This document shows, piece by piece, positions 44,401 through 51,300 of a stretch of DNA of 64,000 nucleotides (position 1 is the stretch's first letter; every line of letters starts with the position of its first letter). The DNA is from Pelecanus crispus (lineage: Eukaryota; Chordata; Aves; Pelecaniformes; Pelecanidae), in contig NC_134644.1 of the NCBI RefSeq assembly GCF_030463565.1, positions 155,478,191 to 155,542,190 on the forward strand, read 5' to 3'. The position numbers and the translations under genes are program-made. The notes beneath the pieces were generated by a model. That model made no database searches. It saw only the letters and a list, made by a program, of their open reading frames with translations, and was not told where the DNA came from.

Positions 44401-47400
44401 ATTTGAACAAATTCCAGGCCTCTGGAAAGAAGAAGGAATCAAGTTACATCTGACCAGTGGAAGTCAAGAGCAAGGTTCTCATTCCTTTAAAAATGTCACA
44501 TATCTTAGACATGCTCCTCGTTGGAGACAAGGATTTGCCTCCAATCACTGCTTTGGGCTCTGCTGAGAGCAGATTAGGGCAGGGCAGGAGAGGTAACAGT
44601 GAACGAGACACTCCTTCCTCCCTCCCAAAAGTTCAGTGATCTAAAAGAAATGCATTACAAAGCTCAATGCAAAGGAAGCATCTGAAAATAAGTTATGGAA
44701 ATAAACTAAGGAAAATAAGGACAAAAATAGACAAAATTTAGGATGAAGAGTTGGGAATTAAAGGCATTATAGTGTGGGACTCATTACTAGTTGAAATGTG
44801 TTACCAGGATAAGAGATGAGAAAAGAGAAATGACTGTGAGAGTTTAGATTAACTAGAACAGAATGGGTAGGAGTAAGGAAGAAATAAAAAGAACATGCAA
44901 ATCAGAGCATTTAAAAGGGAACATAACATATCAGAATTTCGCCATTCTTCCTCACTGTGACCATATATTTAAGAAATTCACTAGAAAATTCCCCTCTACC
45001 ACAGACCTAGTAAATAAATAACTGGTTTAAATTTCTTTCTGCTTCAGCTGCACATCTGACCACAGCAAATTCCTGGCAACCACAGTTTGACAGTTAAAGG
45101 CAATTTAGAACTGAATACTAAGTTTTACATGATGGTAAGAAAATTAAGCTCATTGTAGTCCACATGAGTGTGACAACCACCACAAGTTGTCCCGCAATAC
45201 CATGTGCTGCTGTCCACCTGCTCCAGTAGTAGAAGCCTGCATCAATTCCGTGTGTCATTTTTTTTGGTCATTTTACTTTATAGCTAGCAGTGAAATTCAT
45301 AAAAACTGATAAATATAAAAACATAGATGAAAATATTGACAAAGAAGATTAATACTCTAATGCTTAATACAGAAGTTTGTATAACACTGCATAAACACTT
45401 CAACTACAGCTGAGATAACTCAGTTCTACTTAAGAATGAGTACCTATTTCTATTTATTGTCAAATATTCCAAGTACTATAAACCCTACATGTTCACCTTA
45501 CTGCCATAAAATCTGGGATGCCACACAGGCAGAACTCCAAATCCTAGGTCATTTGACAAGCACTCCTGAACTAGTTTCCTGGAAAACAAACAAAAAATTC
45601 AACAGCCTTTGTACATTAATCTTCCAGATTCTAATACCACACTTTTGCACACAGTTGTGAATAAAATAACAAATTAGTCATGCTGACAGCGTTCCTAAAC
45701 ATTTTACTTTTTTTTTTACTATTGTACTTTACTCACTCCCACACTGAAGAAATAAAATCAAACTCTTCACTCAGTGACAAATACTAATGTAATAATCCAC
45801 AAACTACCAAGTTATCTATACATATATATATACACACACACATGCAGCACAGAGTAAATGACTTGGTATTAATGATTTAGTAGGACAGCAAAATAAACTG
45901 GACTGAAATGAGTCAGGGTCTTTGTGCTGTGGGAAGTGGCGAAAGAAAACAACACGGGCACACATACCCATCTTGTATCACACAAGTTACTGTAAGTGTT
46001 ATGTAAAGTATCTGAACAGACAAGAACTGACTAGATCCATCTCGCCATTAGCAACTCCACCATTCACATATTTTAATGAAAATCTGTAATCCTCATCTAT
46101 TTCGAATAGGTACACCACTGACTATCGAAGGACCACACAGCTTTTTTGACCATAAGCAGAACATCAAATAAAGGAGAAACTAAGAGACTGTACCTTTGCT
46201 ATGCTAACTGTTGCCATCTTTGACACGGCTGTAGTATGTTCCTAACACACATACACTCACTTACATTTAGACTGTCTTTTAAAAGGCAACTCCTACACCA
46301 ATCTTACAGTAAAAATGTCAAACTATATAAACAAAAATGTTAGTCGTTAAATTTTCCAGTTCTATCATAGATAAATATACAGTATCACCTAACTCATTCA
46401 CTCATCCTTCAACACAGAATTCACATACCACTTCCACCTTACTGCTGACAATTCACCATGGCAAAACCACCTTTCTGTCCTGCTATTAATACAATGTATT
46501 CAATAGAAAACTAAAGTAACACATAACAGATAACTCTGTAGACATGTATACTGTTCAGATATAGAGGCAGAGATCAGTCCACCCAAATTGTATATTACTG
46601 TCCTAGCTTTATGAAAAAAGTAAACTAATTCACCCACCTTACAAAAGACCTAAATTTCACAAATCAATAAATCTAGAATGCTGAGAGATTTGAGGGGGCA
46701 TGGCTAAGGTTGTAGGCACACACCCAACATGACTTTGTGTGAATGTTCTTCTCAGTGAATTAAGAAGTCGCTGAAATCATCCATTAATGGACCGGTACCT
46801 CAAATGCTAATAATGCTTAACAGAAAAAGCAGAGCATGGAATGAATAGCGTGAAGATCCACCTCTGAACTGTGGGCAGAGGAAGAAGGAAAAGTGGTTAA
46901 TTCGCTACAGTTTGTAGAAGATACTAATTTCATATATAGTTCACTAGATCACATGCATTCATTTCAGACACCATCACTTTGAACTACCTCAGCTGGTCCT
47001 CTGGCCTTACCACGTATGCACGAGCCAAGCCCAGATTTAGCACACAGGCTCTCTTACCCATTTAGAAACTAAGTTCAAACTCACAGCGGCAGAGAGTTCC
47101 AAGACAACGATCTGACAAGTCACAGACCTTGGTCCACCATGAAGCCACATGGGGGGGGGCGGGCAATGACAATAGTGCATCCAATTATAACGCGAAAAAT
47201 CGAGACGGAACGCTGGGTCTCTTAAAGGCCCGCCGTTCCCGACGGAGGACAGGCGCGCAGGCCTCCCGGTAAGGCGGGCCGGGCTCTCCCCGCCGCAGGG
47301 CACGCTTGCGCCGAGGGCCGCCGGGCCAGGTCGGGCCGTGGGGCACCGCAGGAGGACGGAGGGGAAGGCGGACGGGCCGGCCCCCTCCCCCGCCGCCCGA

Positions 47401-47608
47401 GGGGCCGGCCGGGCCGCAGGGCGAAGAGGCGGCCCGGCGGGCGCACCCCCCCGCGCCGCGCACGCCGCCGGGCCCATCCCCGCTCCTCACCCGCGTCCAG
47501 CCCCAGCTGGTAGCAGGCCAGCGGCTCCAGGGACAGCTTGTAGCCCTCGAACTTGGGGTCCAAGAGCAGGCGCTTGGCCCGCAGGGAGCAGTGCGCGGCC
47601 CCCGCCAT
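2252..47608 (-). CDS. NUDCD1: NUDCD1 (NudC domain-containing protein 1), partial: coding exons 1-9
   Basis: Nine exons on the minus strand join in phase: 47491-47608, 39309-39463, 29329-29514, 26725-26908, 23006-23191, 19718-19925, 12766-12910, 10373-10498 and 2252-2411. They total 1468 nt, or 489 codons plus one base. Each border has GT/AG and the translation follows vertebrate NUDCD1 (CML66/OVA66) closely along its length. The CS (p23/NudC-like) domain lies at about residues 277-365, beginning with [11 protein letters not shown]. The flanking parts have the beta-propeller-like character described for this family. NudC-family CS proteins are linked to HSP90 as co-chaperones; that role is family knowledge, not visible here. 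The human protein has about 583 residues, so roughly 94 C-terminal residues (the last coding exon) are missing and should lie left of the window. No frameshift or stop is seen in the exons. It is head to head with ENY2 across a CpG island. Confidence 0.96.
4609..5709 (-). mobile_element. Solo LTR of an avian endogenous retrovirus (long form, about 1.1 kb)
   Basis: On the minus strand it begins TGTATTGGGTGTTC (from 5709) and ends CAAACCCATCACA (at 4609), with TG...CA termini. It includes the TTGCCAATTAAAA region and a lysine-tRNA-free solo structure with no gag or pol nearby. I recognise the family as a common neoavian LTR. It is in the same orientation as NUDCD1. From about 5020 to 5420 it holds diverged tandem repeats of roughly 45-50 bp with a CTGCTCCA...GGGTCC core, which create long open frames on both strands that are not genes. 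Flanks (GCTGC left, GCTCT right) give only a weak target-site duplication. Confidence 0.8.
5020..5420. repeat. Diverged minisatellite inside the LTR
   Basis: Repeated CTGCTCCAGC(A/G)TGGGTCC-like units spaced about 45-50 bp (near 5046, 5090, 5139, 5185, 5234 and further), each followed by a CAGTTC/CAGTCC and GAAC-type segment. Produces repetitive open frames on both strands. Confidence 0.75.
7869..8427 (+). mobile_element. Solo LTR, second avian ERV family, complete
   Basis: Begins TGTCCTGGCTTCAGCTGGGA and ends GGGGTTAAACCATGACA. Inside are a TATA element (CAGTATATAAATTGG near 8125) after CCATACCATATGATGTCATG, and an ATTAAA signal at 8290 followed by CTTTATCTCAACCCAC. Flanks GTGGG (7864-7868) and ATGGG (8428-8432) form a 5-bp target-site duplication with one mismatch. 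Antisense to NUDCD1. No internal retroviral genes. Confidence 0.88.
8745..9240 (-). mobile_element. Old CR1 fragment, split by a 276-bp insertion
   Basis: The left part (about 8745-8835) has the CR1 3' segment with GTTGGAAGGGACTTCTGGAG and CAAAGTGGGGTCAGCTAGAG. The right part (9112 to about 9240) resumes with TTATCCAGTCTGGTCTTGAA, CCTCAAGGACAGAGGCTGCA and the TTTTTCCTTCC stretch. Removing 8836-9111 rejoins a continuous CR1 consensus order. Minus orientation. Confidence 0.75.
8836..9111. mobile_element. Unidentified 276-bp insertion in a CR1, flanked by GTTAT repeats
   Basis: Flanked by GTTAT at 8831-8835 and GTTAT at 9112-9116, the pattern of a 5-bp target-site duplication. The inserted sequence begins ACACACATGAAAATTTCC and ends GTAGTTTAGGCTAA. 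It has no TG...CA ends, terminal inverted repeats, poly(A) tail or CR1 similarity that I can see. Its identity is unknown. Confidence 0.55.
9461..9487. repeat. (CATATATATG)-type TA/CA microsatellite
   Basis: Short alternating TA and CA run with a palindromic CATATATATG-CATATATATA core. Confidence 0.85.
10373..10498 (-). CDS. NUDCD1: NUDCD1 coding exon 8
   Basis: 126 nt, exactly 42 codons (residues 395-436), phase 0-0. It reads [20 protein letters not shown], then a short acidic stretch and [14 protein letters not shown]. The acceptor is ATTTCAG|AAT and the donor GTA|GTAAGTG. Too short to stand out as an open frame by itself; found by following the NUDCD1 protein order. Confidence 0.94.
10499..12765 (-). 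other. NUDCD1: NUDCD1 intron 7
   Basis: About 2.3 kb, AT-rich. No mobile element or other feature recognised. Confidence 0.8.
12766..12910 (-). CDS. NUDCD1: NUDCD1 coding exon 7 (end of CS domain)
   Basis: 145 nt encoding the last base of codon 346 and residues 347-394. It contains [19 protein letters not shown], the final strands of the CS domain, then [16 protein letters not shown]. The acceptor is TTTTAG|TTT and the donor ATG|GTAAGG, phase 0 out. The KNEG.RWPEL block is typical of NudC-type CS domain ends. Confidence 0.95.
14185..14280 (-). mobile_element. CR1 3' end, short
   Basis: Contains AATCACAGAATCACAGAACA (the reverse complement of CR1 3' terminal octamer repeats) followed by GTTGGAAGGGACCGATAAAG and ATCATCAAGTCCAACCCCCT. 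About 100 bp, 5'-truncated, minus orientation. Confidence 0.85.
15071..15120. repeat. 25-bp tandem duplication
   Basis: Two adjacent 25-bp copies (15071-15095, 15096-15120) of a unit ending GTGCATACACTCTCATAAAAC, differing only at the first base. Confidence 0.9.
15982..16078 (+). mobile_element. LTR stub of the second ERV family (first ~97 bp only)
   Basis: Carries GCTTTGGCTGGGATAGAGTT and AATTTTCTTC then GCTATGGTTTGGATTTG, matching the first part of the LTRs at 7869 and 27563. The rest of the LTR is absent. Confidence 0.75.
16889..17510 (-). mobile_element. CR1 LINE fragment with uninterrupted C-terminal ORF2 (193 codons from the first Met)
   Basis: Minus-strand translation is open from about 17505 to 16891 and shows the CR1 reverse-transcriptase C-terminal domain: [82 protein letters not shown], and [20 protein letters not shown]. 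It is 5'-truncated, as usual. The usual 3' tail with ATTCTATG octamers is missing: homology stops at ACTAAACCATGTCCC near 16889. It is not an active element, since the endonuclease, palm domain and 3' end are absent. Sense with NUDCD1. Confidence 0.9.
19718..19925 (-). CDS. NUDCD1: NUDCD1 coding exon 6 (most of the CS domain)
   Basis: 208 nt encoding residues 277-345 and two bases of codon 346. It carries most of the CS domain: [20 protein letters not shown], then [19 protein letters not shown], then [18 protein letters not shown]. The acceptor is TTGTAG|ACC. The donor is AG|GTGTTG, weaker than the other donors in the gene. Reading straight through the donor gives a few extra codons before a stop; those are intronic. 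Confidence 0.94.
21187..21655 (-). mobile_element. CR1 LINE 3' part
   Basis: The left end has the 3' octamers (CATAGAATCATAGAATG on the plus strand), then TTGGGTTGGAAGGGACC and GATCATCTAGCCCAACCCCC. The minus-strand translation gives [38 protein letters not shown] and, after a frame change, [20 protein letters not shown]. 5'-truncated and broken by at least one frameshift. Confidence 0.92.
22508..22549. repeat. Poly-T / TTTGG low-complexity tract
   Basis: T-rich run interrupted by G pairs and single G; no adjacent retroelement identified. Confidence 0.85.
23006..23191 (-). CDS. NUDCD1: NUDCD1 coding exon 5
   Basis: 186 nt encoding residues 215-276 plus the first base of codon 277. It contains the conserved [20 protein letters not shown] block, then an acidic and lysine-rich linker ([18 protein letters not shown]) leading into the CS domain. 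The acceptor is TTATAG and the donor AAAG|GTAAG. The charged linker is the part that diverges most from mammals, as expected for an interdomain spacer. Confidence 0.95.
23192..26724 (-). other. NUDCD1: NUDCD1 intron 4
   Basis: About 3.5 kb of AT-rich intron. Contains a small CTTGTTATTTACAA-type repeat cluster at 25297-25357 and an A/C-rich tract at 26283-26328. No mobile element recognised. Confidence 0.8.
25297..25357. repeat. Short imperfect tandem repeat (CTTGTTATTTACAA-like)
   Basis: Four imperfect copies of a CTTGTT(A/G)TTT(A/G)-containing unit with spacing of 13-19 bp. Confidence 0.75.
26725..26908 (-). CDS. NUDCD1: NUDCD1 coding exon 4
   Basis: 184 nt encoding residues 154-214 and the first base of codon 215. 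It starts IVFNEELG, contains [14 protein letters not shown] and [13 protein letters not shown], and ends ISKEG. The acceptor is CTTCTAG|ATT and the donor GAGG|GTAAG. The conserved KGSGF..LEWVTI block is diagnostic for NUDCD1. Confidence 0.95.
26909..29328 (-). other. NUDCD1: NUDCD1 intron 3
   Basis: About 2.4 kb with a 3'-truncated LTR (27230-27563); otherwise nothing recognised. Confidence 0.85.
27230..27563 (-). mobile_element. 3'-truncated solo LTR of the second ERV family
   Basis: On the minus strand it starts TGTGCTGGTATTGGCTGGGA at 27563, continues GAGTTAATTTTCTTC, then GGGAGGGGACACAGCTGGGA, CCATACCATATGACATCATG and a TATA-like GCATATAAAG. The 3' part with the polyadenylation region seen at 8290 is missing. 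Same family as 7869-8427. Sense with NUDCD1. Confidence 0.82.
29329..29514 (-). CDS. NUDCD1: NUDCD1 coding exon 3
   Basis: 186 nt, exactly 62 codons (residues 92-153), phase 0 at both ends. It begins [14 protein letters not shown], includes [16 protein letters not shown] and [12 protein letters not shown], and ends NSASEKWE. The acceptor is TTTAG|GAC and the donor GAG|GTAAG. This is part of the N-terminal region before the CS domain. Because it is symmetrical (phase 0-0), skipping this exon would keep the frame. Confidence 0.95.
31100..32085 (+). mobile_element. CR1 LINE, about 1 kb, with reverse-transcriptase catalytic box but broken frame
   Basis: Plus-strand translation starts in the RT palm: [20 protein letters not shown], then [12 protein letters not shown] with the catalytic ADD box. 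It continues [56 protein letters not shown] and [13 protein letters not shown]. There is an in-frame TGA at 31306-31308, a frameshift near 31630 and a further stop at 31854. The 3' end is CCCTTCCAACCTGGACTGTT followed by CTACGATTCTAAA, the CR1 tail. 5'-truncated and inactive. Antisense to NUDCD1. Confidence 0.92.
33613..33674. repeat. A/C-only low-complexity tract
   Basis: About 60 bases made almost only of A and C (AAACCAACCCACCCAAACA...), the longest of several such tracts in the window. Confidence 0.85.
35045..35090. repeat. 23-bp tandem duplication
   Basis: Two adjacent 23-bp copies of a TGGCATGC(T/C)TGTAAGATTT unit with two differences. Confidence 0.88.
36768..37281 (+). mobile_element. 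Solo LTR, first ERV family, short form (about 514 bp)
   Basis: Starts TGTATTGGGTATCTGTG, like the LTR at 5709, and ends AAGGTTAACCATCCACA. Shared with the long copy are GCCCCCCTGCAGCCCACGGA-type segments, ATTTTTAATTGGCAATAAAT, ATTAATTTCCCCCAAGTCGA and GTTAAGTGATC. It lacks most of the roughly 400-bp tandem-repeat region of the 4609-5709 copy. The flanks AGGAA (36763-36767) and GGGAA (37282-37286) form a near-perfect 5-bp target-site duplication. Antisense to NUDCD1. Open frames on both strands here are LTR sequence. Confidence 0.85.
39309..39463 (-). CDS. NUDCD1: NUDCD1 coding exon 2
   Basis: 155 nt encoding residues 40-91, with codon 40 (Ala) split across the junction. It contains [13 protein letters not shown], the conserved [18 protein letters not shown] block and ends NLSVTL. 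The acceptor is CCCAG preceded by a short C-run and the donor is CTG|GTAAGA. The position equivalent to human MHAF reads MCAF, a His-to-Cys difference. The splice phases agree with exons 1 and 3. Confidence 0.95.
42431..42517. repeat. G/T-rich low-complexity tract
   Basis: G and T runs (TTTGGGGGGGGCG, GTTTGGTTTGG, GTTGGGGGAGGG, then T12 or more), the complement type of the A/C-rich tracts elsewhere in the window. Confidence 0.85.
44076..44137. repeat. 30-bp tandem duplication (32-bp period)
   Basis: Copies at 44076-44105 and 44108-44137 of AATGGGCAACT(G/A)CTT...CACTGAAGTACAG, with a few differences. Confidence 0.88.
45817..45842. repeat. TA/CA microsatellite
   Basis: TATACATATATATATACACACACAC-type run. 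Confidence 0.85.
47491..47608 (-). CDS. NUDCD1: NUDCD1 coding exon 1
   Basis: Encodes residues 1-39 plus the first base of codon 40. The start is [13 protein letters not shown] and the exon continues through [15 protein letters not shown] to GLDA. The ATG (47608-47606) sits in a good Kozak context (G at -3, G at +4). The donor is G|GTGAGG, with GT at 47490-47489. The exon lies inside the CpG island, so much longer Arg/Pro/Ala-rich open frames run across it in other readings; these are composition artefacts. Confidence 0.95.
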
Positions 47609-47916
47609 GCCGCGGCTCCGGGAAAAACTTCGGCAAGAGGCTGCAACTCGGCGGCCCCTCGGGCGACGCGCCGCAGCCGCCGCGCAGCTCCACGGGAAGG
47701 GCGGCGCCGGCGGGCGGCAGCGGCGGGGGCTGCCGGGAGCGGTAGTCCAGGCCCGGGCGCGGGCGCGGGCCCCGGGGCAGGCCGGGAGCTGTGGTCGCCT
47801 GCGCAGACCGCGCTTCCGGCGGCGCCCGCGCGCGGGGGGTGGGCGGGGCAGCGGGCGGAGCCGCCTCCCGGACGCACAGCCCGCCTCCTGCGCCCGGACT
47901 GCCGCCGCCGCGGCGG

Positions 47917-48260
47917 GTGAGCCGGGGCCGGGGCCGGGGCCGGGGCCGGGGCCTGCCGGCGCCTTTCCCTGCGCCCGCCTTCTCGCTCCGGCCGCGGCGA
48001 GGGAGCCGCTGGGGCGCCGGGCGGGCCGGGCGAGGGCGCCCTGCCGGTGCCGCCGGCGCTGGGGCCGCCGGTGAATGGTGTTGCGGTGCTGCTGCGTGCG
48101 CGCTCCTCGCCGGAGCCGGTCACGTCCTGGCGTTCCGAGCGTTGACTGCCGGGATGCGTGAGCGGGCGCGGCGCTGCGTGCCGTTCTGTGCAAGTGACTC
48201 TTCTTGCTCGCCGCGTGAGTGACGCCAGTGTTTGTCAAAACTCTCTTTTGCTCTGTGTAG
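47917..48260 (+). other. ENY2: Putative first ENY2 intron (after a noncoding exon ending about 47916)
   Basis: A consensus donor CGGCGG|GTGAGC at 47917 pairs plausibly with the acceptor ending at 48260, giving a noncoding first exon upstream of 47916 and an intron of about 344 nt. A second donor-like site (CCGC|GTGAGT at 48215) would give a tiny intron and is less likely. The intron begins with a GGGGCC hexamer repeat. The transcription start cannot be fixed from sequence alone. Confidence 0.4.
47924..47953 (+). repeat. (GGGGCC)5 hexanucleotide repeat
   Basis: Five perfect GGGGCC units directly downstream of the putative first ENY2 donor. The four-plus G-runs could form a G-quadruplex on the plus strand. 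Confidence 0.95.
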
Positions 48261-48355
48261 GTTTGTGGAAAAACCTAGATTTCCAAAATGAATAAAGATG
48301 CCCAGATGAGAGCAACCATTAACCAAAAGCTAATAGAAACGGGAGAGCGAGAACG
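48261..48355 (+). CDS. ENY2: ENY2 first coding exon (5' UTR part plus codons 1-22)
   Basis: A good acceptor (CTCTGTGTAG) ends at 48260. The exon carries 27 nt of untranslated sequence and then the ATG at 48288 in a favourable context (A at -3, A at +4). Coding part: [20 protein letters not shown], then RE and two bases of the next Arg codon. The donor is CG|GTAAG at 48356. Confidence 0.93.
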
Positions 48356-51300
48356 GTAAGTAGGCTTCCTCCCCCATGCCAGCAAGAGGCTTTAGATATT
48401 AGCAAGCATGAACTATACCTGGAAGCAGAGATTAAGTAAACTTTAAATTCTTCAAATACCTGCATGTGGAAGTCTTGTGCATTATATAAAACTATATAAA
48501 AAAAATACATTTTTGCCTTTTGAACAGTTTCATTTTAGTTTTACACTTCAAAAGAGAAGTTGGGAAAATAAAGGATGGGGTGTTTGGCTTATGAACTCTA
48601 AAGCTTTTGCTTGTTCTGGTCTATTGTGTTGGAAAGCTCTTTGTTCATATGAAAATCAGCATTAAATGCAATTTGTTGTAGTTAAGTCTTGTTATTTCCT
48701 GATAAAGAGAATGAGACAAAACTTTCCTTTTTTGCTCTTAAGTTTTTCTTGTGTTCCTATCTCTTCTCTTGTTAGGGAAAGAAATATACAGTGGAACGCA
48801 TAAAACAGCACTTGTGCAAGTCATTGTAGAGATCCCAATAAATGCAAACAAGTAAATTACGCAATGTAATGTGGCTGCTAGTTTTTGGCCTTTTGTTGTC
48901 TCTTCAGTCTGTTCTATTTGCATTGTATTTACATATGACTGGCATGCTTAGGACATTTCCATCCTCATCATTTCACTATATTTGCAACACCATGCACCAA
49001 AAGCTCCATTTCCTTCGTTTTTCAAAGCCTGTATGAGAAGGAGTCTTCTTCCTAGGTCATCGCATAGCCCTGCACCCTAGGGTAACCTTCTGTAGGCTGA
49101 CATGGTGTCTGTGCTCTGCTTTTTCCTCATTGTGACCATCCCCTTGGAGATTGGACAGAGCTTCAGCAAAGCAAGCAATTTTTTGAAATGGTATTGGGAC
49201 CTATTTTACTGTAAGAGTAAGAAGAGTTTTGACTGGATGTCAAAAGTTGTATTATAAACAAGCTTTATCAGAGCTGTACTATGATCAGAGACAGAGCACT
49301 CGGATTTCTTGAATTAAGAAATATCCAGCAGCAGTGAATTTCACCTGTATTGTTACTCTGCTTTTCGTCATCCATTCATCTGCCCTCTACACAATTCACT
49401 AAATAAAAAGGATTAGACCTACGCAGTTCAGCCTCTTGCTGCAATCCCTTCATTCATAAAACCAGAATTTTGCTAGAATTATTTAGGATGGTACAAAATA
49501 AGTAGGCTTGCTAGCTGATGGAATAAAGGATGAAGATATTAAAGCTTATTATCATGTCTTACTTTCATTTTCCCTTCTTCTGTTTTTCAGTGCTAATTTT
49601 CACTTTTTTTAGCTAGCTTTCAATGTTCTCTTTTGATATACGGAGTAGGTGGATCATTGCGGCAGATTGTTGTGTGTCTTCTCTGTTTAATGCCTGAATC
49701 CTTGTTGCTTATGCTTATAATCGCTAACCACGCTTAGGAGGGTAAGATACATGATCACTGCATCTTCACCTGACATGAGGTAAAGTGTAACTGGGGAGAG
49801 AAACCCCCAGTTGAAGACAGTAGTACATAATTCTCCTTTCAAAAAGGAGAGGGAAGGTTTTATTTATTTTGAAGGCCTGGTTTAAGGTGAAATTTTCTAA
49901 CTTTGAAAGTTAGCATATGTTTGCTAACAGAGTAGTCTCGGGCAGTTCAAGTGATTCAAGGGCTTCTTCCTCATTTCTGTGGCTGCAGCATCAATGCTGC
50001 CTGAAGAAGCGCTGTGAATTAGCTCCTGAGCTACCGACTCCTCTTAGTCCAACATGGTAAACTGAAATGGGTATTCATTCAGGTTAGGATTCACATGCTG
50101 TTCAGCCATTTCTGCTGCTGGTCTGGGAGTTCTGCTATGGGTAGTAGTTGTAAGCTTAATTTTCACACTGAATCATATTTAAGCTGTCAAGAATTTTTGC
50201 TGTTCCTAAGAAGTTTGTATATTGTCTTAACAGCCTTAAAGAGTTGCTGAGAGCCAAATTAATTGAATGCGGCTGGAAGGATCAGTTGAAGGCACACTGC
50301 AAAGGTAACGGTGGTCAAATAACTAATACCCTTTGTAATCAACTGAGGTTCTGGCCAAATAGAAGTCCCAGATGAAAGCTTTACTGCCTAACACTCAATT
50401 TAAATGAGACTTGGGCAAGAGGAAAGTATCCCTGGCAGTTGGTTTTGCATGCAAGAAAGCATCTTGCCATCTTGGCCAAAAAAATAAAAAAAAAAATCAT
50501 CTTGAAATTTCCTCTCTGATGTGAAAGTTTTTAAGCTTCTGAGAAAAGTACTGGAATTGGTTCCCTAAATATTCATGATGATACAGCTTTTTGTTTTGAG
50601 AGGTCACTTCCTTACCACAGGACAATAAAAACCAAGGTAAAGGAAAATAGAGCAAATACAGCGGTACGCAACTTAGAAACTTTAGAGAACTTTGTTGTGT
50701 GCATATGGGAGAGAAAGAGGTGCATTTGTACCCTTTCTGAATACAATTCTTAAAAATAGGATCATCAACTCCAAATGAGAGAAAACAAGCAGATGAGTCT
50801 CTAAATACCCAAATCTGTAGTTTTGAGTTAAGTATTTAGTATTACTACAATTTACTGACTTGTAAATTGTATGAAACTGTTATAAATAGTATTTTAGTCT
50901 CCAGGAATATTACTGCATGATGAAGTTTCCTTAAAGCAAACAATAAATCCCTTGAGCTTTTGCTTTAATTCTGATTTGGTGTTCTGTGCCCAGCAACTCA
51001 ACATTCCATTACAGAGTTGTTCTTTTTGTAGGGCTGAGTGTGTTAAATTCTTTTCATAGGTGGATTTGCAGAGAAGGCTGAAATGATTCATGATTGCAGT
51101 TGTCTGCCTGATGCCACTGCAGAGATTACCCGTTTCCGTAGTACAGATAGCAAAAGGGATGTTTATCTGCCTTCTCAAGTATACACTTTATAAACTGCTA
51201 TAGTACAGTTATGCAAAAATGTTAGGTTTACGTTAGTATTTTGAACTGTAACTGCAGCTGCTGAGAATGCAAAAATAAGTCCAGTTGTCCCTGCTAAGGG

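Larger units (their letters stand above)
39464..47490 (-). other. NUDCD1: NUDCD1 intron 1
   Basis: About 8 kb. No mobile element recognised apart from low-complexity tracts (42431-42517, 45817-45842) and a 32-bp-period duplication (44076-44137). The rightmost ~270 bp are part of the CpG island. Repeat-poor compared with the other long NUDCD1 introns. Confidence 0.8.
47220..48225. promoter_or_regulatory. Bidirectional CpG-island promoter of NUDCD1 and ENY2
   Basis: An abrupt, very GC- and CpG-rich block in AT-rich surroundings. It covers NUDCD1 exon 1, the start of its first intron and the presumed 5' end of ENY2. The two start codons are 680 bp apart and divergent. Between them are an ETS-type site (CGCTTCCGGC at 47811), a TGCGCAG element like half an NRF1 site (about 47800), and two GGGAGCNGTRGT stretches (47735 and 47784) resembling the reverse complement of the ZNF143/THAP11 element ACTACAATTCCC. 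No TATA box is evident. This combination is typical of housekeeping bidirectional promoters. Confidence 0.88.

Noticed and set aside
47185..48238. Very long open frames (up to 338 codons) on both strands over the CpG island
   Set aside because: They are Arg/Pro/Ala-rich products of extreme GC content with few stop-codon opportunities. Only the short stretch starting MAGAAHC on the minus strand is real (NUDCD1 exon 1).
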